DNA of 15,943 nucleotides from Phoronis ovalis (Eukaryota > Phoronida > Phoronidae). Within the stretch, counting starts at the first letter, position 1, and the number at the start of each line of letters is the position of its first letter. Location: NCBI GenBank assembly GCA_028565635.1, contig JAOXYB010025613.1, positions 1 to 15,943 on the forward strand. Reading direction: 5' to 3'. Position numbers and translations under genes: made by a program. The notes under the pieces were generated by a model. The model did not search any database and had not been told where the DNA came from. It was given only the letters and a program-made list of their open reading frames with translations. Positions 1 to 6,972 of this stretch are shown here, piece by piece.

Positions 1-19
1 GATATTTGGTGGAAAGAGT

Positions 20-50
<31 letters not shown>

Positions 51-127
51 GGACACTCGAGATTTAGTAGTATAGATTGCAATGAAACCAACTTGTAATC
101 AAATGAATATTATGTTTGCTGTTTTAG
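1..127 (+). other. Intron of the SLC22-type gene, 3' end, with microsatellite
   Basis: Non-coding sequence leading into the first visible exon. It holds an (ACAG)n run at about 20-50 and ends with a pyrimidine-rich acceptor, TTTGCTGTTTTAG, whose AG is at 126-127. An ATG at 82 opens a short frame that runs into the exon in the transporter frame, but it lies upstream of the acceptor and is probably fortuitous. Confidence 0.75.
20..50. repeat. (ACAG)n tetranucleotide microsatellite
   Basis: About seven and a half uninterrupted copies of ACAG/GACA, followed by one degenerate unit (GGAC). It is intronic. Confidence 0.95.
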
Positions 128-299
128 CCATAGAACTAGTGGGCGTCCAGAAGAGAGTTTTAGTTGGGTCTCTTATCCAGTGTTTTTGGACAATTGGTTA
201 CTTATTGTATGCAGGCATTGCGTATTTCCTTCGAGACTGGCAAGGTCTGCTGTTAGTCAGCTATGTGCCACTGGTACTATACATACCAGTTCTAATATG
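128..299 (+). CDS. SLC22-type exon A: TM4-TM5/6 region
   Basis: Phase-1 acceptor to phase-2 donor (ATATG|GTGAGT at 300). It encodes IELVGVQKRVLVGSL through RDWQGLLL to YIPVLIW. The (E)xVGxxxR...GY..L..IAYF.RDW pattern is the SLC22 TM4-TM5 segment and its connecting loop. Confidence 0.92.
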
Positions 300-3200
300 G
301 TGAGTTTGTTTTTTCGAAAACTCAGAAATTCCCATGATTGCTCATAAAGTTAACACATTCGCTTGAATAATCGCCTCGCCCTCCCATACTTTTCCTCAAA
401 TGGCAATATACGCCATTACACAATAACGAAATGCCATATATGATTTAGTTGTATTATTTGTTGTTTAGATATTTTTGTAAAGTATGCCTGCATTAACTTG
501 GTTAAATAGCAATATTTTCCATAACTACACATTCGATTACACTCTCCTTGTTATCATACATGCTAAATGGAATCACCTTTCTTGCCTAAGTATAATTTCT
601 TTGTCGAGAATGACATGTCAGGATTGTATACATTGGGAGAGTGTATACAGAATAGGAACAATAATATCGGCTACATTTCTAATAATCACTCCACCTAAAA
701 CGTGACACTTTCATTAATCATCAATAAATCGAGAAAATACGATAATTTAATGTAAGCACAAAAATAACTCACATAGTACATCATGTGTATCTCTTAAATC
801 ACCTACACGTACACGCCAAGATCTTGCGAATATTTTAGTAGCACGTTATATAATTATAGAAAATGCTACTGTAATATACACATCAGCCATCTCAAAATAT
901 AGGTTAGTGCCCGAATCACCACGTTGGTTGCTTCGACAGAATCGTGGAGAAGAAGCAAATGTAACTTTGAAAAAGATGGCGAAAATTAATGGTGTCTCCT
1001 GGGATGAGAACAAAATGGCTGAAATAAACAACGTAGAATCAGAGGTAATAGGGTTTCCGAATGTTGGTGATAAAGGTATTGGAATTAATTGTACTTCGGA
1101 TAATTACAAACATCAAACAGGAAATAAAACTTGTTGCCAGAATTTTGCTCCTTTGTTGTCACTCACAGTCCTTTAACTTTTGTTAGAAAATATAATGACG
1201 ACTTTTAGTAGTATTAGGTGACAGCATAAATTACTTACCACCATAATTAGACATTGGAATGGATGCCTTTGTGTGATTGAAAAGTATTAAAAATGGGAGC
1301 GGGGATATGTTGCCATTCTAACTTTCAGCAGATTTATTTGCGGAATTATAATGTTGTATCTATACTTTGAAAAAAAAAATTAAACTAGAGCATGAGTACT
1401 TAATGGACATACGCGTCATATCTTCGTCAGATTGTGCATGTAGGTTTTGCCAGTGCTCGTATTTTCACAATTAACAAAGTATTTCGTTCCTTTTGGTCCT
1501 GTGGTATCACGTGACTGTCTGTTTCTGTCTGTTACAGGTGTCTAATGTGACAATAAACGCCTTATCTAAATCTGACTATATAGTAGTTTACACTTTAGTG
1601 AGCATGTTCATTTGGTGAGTAAAATATTGTTGCCGAATTCGCGTGTGAAAAACTTATCAGTATTGTAAGTGACGAAAGTAAACGAATACATGTGTAAAGA
1701 ATGGAACGTGTGCGTGTAATCCTACGCAACCTTCGAATAGTAAACTGGACCTGGATGCTGAAATACATGCATGTACATAGACTAATGTTAGTCGGCTCTG
1801 TAATTTATTATTTAAGATAATGTGAAAACAAAAATTCTGAAAAATAATTTTCTTAAAATGTCATTTAAAAGATTTGTCTAAACATTTAATGTAAAAGACA
1901 AATACTCTGCCGGGAGAAAAATATATATGGCACTCCTAGCTTTAGAATCATATAAAACATAAACATATAGTAGACCACATAAACATATGATAGTACGTGT
2001 ATTCAACTTTAAGCATTATAAACAGCTTTTGCTTACCAGTTTATTCTCGCAACTTCCAATCAATGTTTCTAACGACTGATGTCAGTCTAGCATGTACACT
2101 GTGCACGTAATATTAAATACTAGTGTATATTTTTATATAACTTAAACTTTTAACAACAATAAAATATTACTTTTTAGGTTCTCTGTCAACCTTGTATACT
2201 ACGGACTTTCCTACAACACATCAAATCTAGGAGGAAGTCCGTACCTAAACTTTGTTATAGCCGGTGCTATAGAATTTCCAGCTTATGCCTTCATGTGGTT
2301 TTTGTTAGACCGGAAAATTGGCAGGCGCGGATCTATGGTAATGCTGTTTGTCATCGCTGCAATTACCCTTCTTGTCACGGTGCCAGTGCCTTCAGGTATG
2401 TTGTTTGCTAGCATACATATATTCCAGCCAAACATTGCAGGTAGTAGTTTCCTAGCATTAGTATAAAAAGTGCTTTCTAAGGTACACGATATTGATACCA
2501 TTTCGCTATCCCTGCTAGGCATTGACAGAATTAATTAGTTTAAAAAGACATCTTCTTAAAAATGTATACTTGTAGTGTACATCATTGGAAAGGATATACA
2601 TTATAGAAGATTTCTAAATGTAAAGTAAAAATAATTTAGTAAATTACAAGATTATCTAGACAATGAAAGGAAAACAAACCTACATAAATCGGTTGAAACC
2701 TTTTACATAAGATCAGACAATGTCATTGACAAATAATTATGTATACATTATACGCGCAAAGTTGTACAGTATTAAAATTGCCATAATTGTTTACTCGCAA
2801 AAACCATATTAATGCAGACTCAATATATAATTATTACAGATCTGTTTCATTTACTTTCAGTCAGTAAGGCATGTTCCCAGCTCCCACCAGCTCCTAGCAC
2901 CCAGAATAAAGATTCATCAACCTCCACCAAAGAGGGGGGGGGGGAGATTATACCTTAAAATTAAACTAATATAATAAAACAGTACACATCCAGAATCATT
3001 CGAATGTTAGTGTTATGAGAGTTATCTAGCGTGTTTTGTTTTGAAATTGTATGGAAAACGTTTTATTTTACATAATATATGAAAGTGAAAGGCTACAAAG
3101 CTCATTCACAATGACAGTTTGTCCACTGAGACTGAAGAATCCTTCCACTAGGACACTCATTTAAAAATAGTCATTTTCCCTCAAAAAATATATATATACA

Positions 3201-5421
3201 TATATTGCTACCATCAGAGAGGGCTTTGACTCTAGTTGGAATTTAGGCATTAAGTTGAACCTGATTATTGTTTGGATTCCACAAGGTGGAAGGATACTTC
3301 AGTCTCAGTGGACAAACTGTCATTGTGAATGAGCTTTGTAGCCTTTCACTTTCATATATTATAGCGTTTTATTTTGATAAAAAAACGGAAAAGTCAAATT
3401 AATTATAAATCAACAGTATGTTTTTGCAAAATCAAAATGATTGGTTACCACGACAACTGTGTTTGACACCAATAATGTCTTCGGAAATAGCAAACTAAGC
3501 GATTATGGCGATAGGAAGTTCATTTTGGTGTAAGCTTTTAAACCTTTCTGTCAATGTGTTATTTTGCGAAAATGACATTTAAAGGGTATGAAAAAATAGC
3601 TTATAAAATCATAATAAAGTTGGTCTCTTTAATTGTTTTGCCATTTTCGTATGAGTTCGATATTTTTTACTGTAAAAAGAATACATTTGGTAAAAAAAGC
3701 GAAAGTAATTAAATTAAATGAGTATATTTTTTATAAAAATTGGTTAATCTTGTTGCTTTAACAACGATTAACTTGTAACGCAGTTTGGTACCAATATCGT
3801 GACCATGCAACATAATACGCACTGATGTCAATTATTGCCATAGTTATTATTAATAAAACTTAAATGTATTCTAATTTATATTTCATAATTGAAAGTTTTG
3901 CCTCTGGAATCCGCTCACCGAGGCGAGACTGGTATATCTTCCACTATTTTCACGTTCTAAATTCACTTTCAAATCGCCTCAAATCGGGGGCCAGTGGTTA
4001 ACGTAAAAGCTATCTATTAAAACTACAGAATTCTTGAGGTAAAGATAGCGTTGGCTCACTAGCCCTAAGCTTTTATATCTATGGAAGGTAACACGTGGAC
4101 ATCAGTAGAACACACAAGGTTTTAATGATTTTCTATCCTTTTATTACAGAATTGAATCTCCTCACTGTCATTTTGGCAACAGCGGGAAAGTTCCTAATTA
4201 CCACTGCTTTTGGCATTGTGTTCGTCTTTACTCCCGAGTACTATCCTACTTCATATCGCAACACCGGCCTTGGTCTAAATGCGACATTTTCCCGCCTTGG
4301 AATTATTATTGCGCCATACATGGCTATGTTGGTAAAAACATTTCTTTTCGTTTATTTCTATTTAAGTTCTCATATAGCTAAAAAGTGTCCTAGAACAAAG
4401 TTAACATAAGAAAATGTTTTCAACAATATTTAACTCATAGAGGGCCATGACCCTACAACTCCGCCGCAGTTAAGTAAAAAAAAAATCACCACGTTGCATT
4501 TGTGGTTATATAGATTTTTATATTTAGAGTTCAGAGAATTGAATTATACCCGGTGGTTTGAAACTATTGTCACGTTTTAGCTTACATTAAATCCAAGAAA
4601 TTTACTAATTAGCAAGCAATTTTGAACGAGCTTCTATTAAAATCTGGTTTTCTATTAGAAATAAGCAGGATGTCGTTACCAATGTTTCCTTATCTTTAGG
4701 GTTCAATAAGTTCCCCTGAAGTTCCATTAGTTATTTTTGGTGTGACATCGCTTGCTGCTGGACTAGCTACAACTTTACTACCAGAGACAAGAGGCGTTCC
4801 ATTGCCCGACACACTGGACGACATGAATCACCTATATCAGAATAAACTTTCATGTTGCAGGAGGTAGGTCAATTTAGCGTTTGTAAACGTGTGATATATA
4901 TAGATTCACAAGTTTTGTTTAGATTAACATTTGAATGTAATATAGTTTATTGTCACAGTAACATATTTTACAAAGTACATGGACAAATACAAAAACAAAA
5001 AAAAGCAACTAATAAACAATACTAAGTAAAACTACTAATATGTACTACATGCAACATGACTATACTATACAAATATATGTGCAAACCACACATACTCATA
5101 CATACATATACCCATGCATACCTGCGTGCATGTGTCCATGTACATAGTAGCATACACACACGCGCACACACATACACATATACAAATACTTCTAATAATA
5201 TATATAAGTACTGAACAGATATATCTAGTACAAAAATTGATCAAACCAGTGCTAAATTTATTTGTGTTATGCTCTGTAGCTTGGAGCCGATGGATGACAA
5301 CTTAGAAGACGCCGCCGATGAAAAGTACGAGCGCGATATACTGCTAGATAATGCTAACTACTATAACGACAAAAGTGCATGCAAGTTAACGGCGAGTGCG
5401 GATACTTCTAACAATGAATAG
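128..5421 (+). CDS. SLC22-family organic ion transporter, 3' seven exons (5'-partial gene)
   Basis: The coding exons join as 128..299, 903..1044, 1538..1614, 2178..2395, 4150..4331, 4700..4863 and 5280..5421 (1097 nt, 364 complete codons plus stop). Every junction uses GT..AG and the phases match. Seen in the translation: PESPRWLL after the sixth helix, the YYGLSYNTSNLGGSPYLNF stretch of TM7, DRKIGRR in the TM8-9 loop (an MFS motif-A relative), PEYYPTSYRNTGLG before TM11, and LPETRG after TM12. These are hallmarks of SLC22 organic cation/anion/carnitine transporters, which are plasma-membrane 12-TM facilitators. Full-length members are about 550 residues, so TM1 to about TM3 and the large glycosylated loop lie off the left edge. 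The subgroup and substrate cannot be decided. The TM6-7 cytosolic loop is short and lacks the usual basic LFR-type motif. The C-terminal tail is acidic. Confidence 0.92.
903..1044 (+). CDS. SLC22-type exon B: PESPRWLL signature
   Basis: The acceptor AG is at 901-902. The exon opens with LVPESPRWLLRQNRGEEA, the SLC22 signature after TM6, and continues into the intracellular helical loop (KKMAKINGVSW...). The chosen donor is GAG|GTAATA at 1045, phase 0. The frame stays open past it to a stop at 1174-1176, so the donor position is inferred from the in-phase join to the next exon. Confidence 0.88.
1538..1614 (+). CDS. SLC22-type exon C: short exon, start of TM7
   Basis: A 77-nt exon lies between acceptor CTGTTACAG (AG at 1536-1537) and donor ATTTG|GTGAGT (1615). 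It encodes VSNVTINALSKSDYIVV and then YTLVSMFIW. The phases (0 in, 2 out) fit both neighbours exactly, and the hydrophobic end runs into FSVNLVYYG of the next exon to complete TM7. The first half is unlike the usual basic (LFR..N.R..TL) segment, so the acceptor is less certain than the donor. Confidence 0.75.
2178..2395 (+). CDS. SLC22-type exon D: TM7-TM9
   Basis: The acceptor is TTACTTTTTAG (AG 2176-2177) and the donor TTCAG|GTATGT (2396), phase 2 to 1. It encodes FSVNLVYYGLSYNTSNLGG, SPYLNFVIAGAIEFPAY and then LLDRKIGRRG before a hydrophobic helix. The NLGGxPYLNF and DRxxGRR motifs are strongly family-specific. Confidence 0.95.
2934..2944. repeat. Homopolymer G11
   Basis: An uninterrupted run of eleven G in the intron, inside the open frame of the possible cryptic exon at 2861-2958. 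Runs of this kind are prone to sequencing and length error. Confidence 0.9.
3070..3364. mobile_element. Fold-back MITE-like element, 79-bp terminal inverted repeats
   Basis: The left arm 3070-3148 and right arm 3286-3364 are inverted copies of 79 bp with only three mismatches (two at the extreme ends). They enclose about 137 bp with no coding capacity. An 11-bp direct repeat, CGTTTTATTTT, flanks the element at 3059-3069 and 3365-3375 and looks like the target-site duplication. Long TIRs with a 9-11 bp duplication are typical of Mutator-like (MULE) non-autonomous elements; the superfamily is an inference. No transposase is present. The near identity of the arms suggests a fairly recent insertion. 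Confidence 0.88.
4150..4331 (+). CDS. SLC22-type exon E: TM10-TM11
   Basis: The acceptor is CCTTTTATTACAG (AG 4148-4149) and the donor ATGTTG|GTAAAA (4332), phase 1 to 0. It encodes ELNLLTVILATAGKFLITT, AFGIVFVFTPEYYPTSYRN and TGLGLNATFSRLGIIIAPY. The (A/P)E.YPT..RN.GLG motif between TM10 and TM11 is diagnostic. Confidence 0.95.
4700..4863 (+). CDS. SLC22-type exon F: TM12 and start of C-terminal tail
   Basis: The acceptor is TTATCTTTAG (AG 4698-4699) and the donor AGGAG|GTAGGT (4864), phase 0 to 2. It encodes the last helix (VPLVIFGVTSLAAGLATTL), then LPETRGVPLPDTLDDMNHL, the conserved PET(R/K)..LP(D/E)T tail motif. Confidence 0.94.
4864..5279 (+). other. SLC22-type intron with CA/TA-rich microsatellite
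   Basis: An AT-rich intron. An interrupted (CA)n/(TA)n and CATA tract spans about 5085-5215, with a CACACACGCGCACACACATACACAT-like core at 5152-5178. No coding signal is seen. Confidence 0.8.
5280..5421 (+). CDS. SLC22-type exon G: C-terminal cytoplasmic tail and stop
   Basis: The acceptor is GCTCTGTAG (AG 5278-5279). AG plus C completes Ser, followed by LEPMDDNLEDAADEKYERD and a further polar stretch ending TSNNE, with stop TAG at 5419-5421. The tail is acidic and polar, as expected for the cytosolic C-terminus, and has no recognisable PDZ-binding ending. Confidence 0.88.
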
Positions 5422-5561
5422 TGCAGTTACAAGCTAAACTACTGTCAATTAATCGTTGTCGATTCTACTTTCTAAACTTGGTAGCTAGTGAGGTGTGTGT
5501 ACCTGTGTTTAATGTAGCTACCTGCAGCTAGCTAGACTACATTTACAAATTGTATGCGTAG

Positions 5562-5567
5562 AATAAA
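5562..5567 (+). terminator. Poly(A) signal AATAAA, proximal
   Basis: A canonical hexamer 141 nt after the SLC22-type stop codon. Confidence 0.6.
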
Positions 5568-5720
5568 ACAAGTACTTAATTATATATACTTATAGTAGAT
5601 GTGCTTGTAGTAGATGTGAGTTGGTAAGAAAATGGCGAAACATTTGTAACAAATTTTGTATAAACAGAAAAGTTTAGTCTAAATTGGTAGCCAAAAATAT
5701 AAACTCATTTTGCCAAATGC

Positions 5721-5726
5721 AATAAA
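5721..5726 (+). terminator. Poly(A) signal AATAAA, distal
   Basis: A second canonical hexamer, followed by an A-run and then T-rich sequence (CTTTATTATTAA), about 300 nt after the stop. Alternative use of the two sites is possible. Confidence 0.5.
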
Positions 5727-5745
5727 AAAAGACGATCTCGTCTAA

Positions 5746-6780
5746 TAACGGCCTTCTTTATTATTAACTTACTTAAATTGTTTACCCTGTTATATTTATA
5801 CCCATAAGGAGATAGATAGTAGATTATGCTATTTTAATCATATATTAATGATACATAATTATAATGTAAACATTACTAGAACATATTTACAAGGTGCATC
5901 CGTGGTACCTTGCTTATGACAACATTTCTATTTGCAATAATATTCAAGATTTATAATCATCAGAATATAAGCCATTTTCACATGTTTATTGTTTCGTATA
6001 TGTGTGATCTTGTATCAGCATCCTGCTGGTTGGCGTTAGTACTGTTAGACACACATGTCTTCCCCAGTATGCCTCGGGGTGCCGTGCGATGTACGTACCG
6101 TATGTCGTTTTTGTGCTACGCATGAAAACGGCTTTATTCCAAATAATGTTGCCTATCCATATTTGCCTTTCTAACCTATATTCAAACGTATTTTAAAAAT
6201 TGTACCGTCTGGCTATTGGATACGAAATTTATCGTAGAATCTGGCAAATAATATTATATAAACTTTCAGGAGGCAAATGCGAGCTAGCACATATCACTTC
6301 ATTTTATAATGGATATAATGAATCCGTCTTTCAGGAGACAAATGCGAGCTAGGACATCTCACTTCATTTTTTTTCCAAATTTATTTTCTGTGATGCACGA
6401 CTTTTATTCGTAACAACAGTTATTTTAATTAAAATGTAAGCGAGAACTTTTATTGCTCACTTTTCTGATGTTACATAAAAATGTTTAAAAAGTCAGCATT
6501 ACGATATTTACATTTTCACAGCACATATAATAATAGTTCTTTCTACTTCATATAATGTTACAATCTGACCTGAATGTCTGACAGCACATTGTTATACTTG
6601 TTGATTTGTTTATTTGGGATTTTTGTTTTTGTGTTACGCACACCATTCTGTGATCTGTTTGTTGACAGCGTTTTTCATCTTCTACTGTTACGTTAGACGC
6701 ACATTGGATATCACTACACACATTATGCAAGTACGTAATATATATATTGTTTGCTCTTTTTCATTTTGCGCTACGCATAT
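5746..6780. other. Convergent intergenic region
   Basis: Lies between the 3' ends of the two genes. Short frames on either strand (for example + 5910-6125 and - 6548-6730) show no family similarity and no good splice context. It contains the local duplication at 6263-6370 and three copies of a motif around TACGCA (about 6115, 6635 and 6770). I see no gene. Confidence 0.7.
6263..6370. repeat. Direct repeat of 43 bp, 65-bp period
   Basis: 6263-6305 and 6328-6370 match at 40 of 43 positions (both begin CTTTCAGGAG and end CACTTCATTTT). They are separated by a 22-bp spacer. Confidence 0.9.
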
Positions 6781-6785
6781 CTAAT

Positions 6786-6791
6786 TTTATT
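6786..6791 (-). terminator. Poly(A) signal AATAAA of the tandem Cache gene
   Basis: The reverse complement of TTTATT reads AGAATAAAATTAG, 81 nt downstream of the stop codon at 6873-6875. It supports the short final exon as the true end of the gene. Confidence 0.6.
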
Positions 6792-6872
6792 CTAAATTGT
6801 TTTTTCCTTCCGCGCGCGTCTGCTAAAATTACCGAAGCTAGTCGAACGTATCCGAAGGTACGTACATGTTTT

Positions 6873-6972
6873 TTATGCCAAAAACTTGAACACTGCAAAC
6901 AATACTGAGACTACGACTGAAATGTCTGTAAGTCTGGAAGCACCAGCTGGTCGACACTGCAATACGTCATAC
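6873..6972 (-). CDS. Tandem Cache gene exon 12: last EGF cysteine and GPI-type tail
   Basis: The acceptor is ATTTGTAG (AG 6974-6973 on the minus strand). AA plus G completes Lys, then YDVLQCRPAGASRLTDISVV and VSVLFAVFKFLA, with stop TAA 6875-6873. C965 is the equivalent of C413 in the first EGF cluster. The small-residue stretch PAGAS, a short polar spacer and about 16 hydrophobic residues ending at the stop fit a GPI-attachment signal. The single Lys near the end is a blemish, and a very short TM anchor is the alternative. Confidence 0.72.

Larger units (their letters stand above)
2396..4149 (+). other. SLC22-type intron, 1.75 kb
   Basis: Non-coding between exons D and E. It holds an 11-G run (2934-2944), a possible cryptic exon (2861-2958) and a fold-back transposon (3070-3364). 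The remainder (2400-2850 and 3380-4149) is AT-rich, and I see no gene in it. Confidence 0.85.
5422..5745 (+). other. 3' UTR of the SLC22-type gene
   Basis: From the stop codon to just past the second candidate poly(A) signal. It contains an 8-bp stem (GGTAGCTA at 5480-5487 with TAGCTACC at 5515-5522) and two near copies of TAGTAGATGTG at about 5593-5618. The end is inferred from the poly(A) hexamers only. Confidence 0.6.

Noticed and set aside
484-705. 73-codon + frame in the first SLC22-type intron
   Set aside because: No family resemblance and no acceptor in phase. Exon A joins exon B perfectly without it.
2283-2522. Minus frame over SLC22-type exon D
   Set aside because: Shadow of the + strand exon, which encodes unmistakable SLC22 motifs.
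5910-6125. 71-codon + frame between the genes
   Set aside because: No similarity to a known family. Its end overlaps the short TACGCAT repeat motif, and there is no gene structure around it.
6548-6730. Cys-containing minus frame (NVCSDIQCASNVTVEDEKRC) considered as a further Cys-rich or pre-7TM exon of the Cache gene
   Set aside because: It lies beyond a good stop and poly(A) signal, the cysteine spacing does not fit the receptor stalk, and no 7TM-coding sequence follows it.
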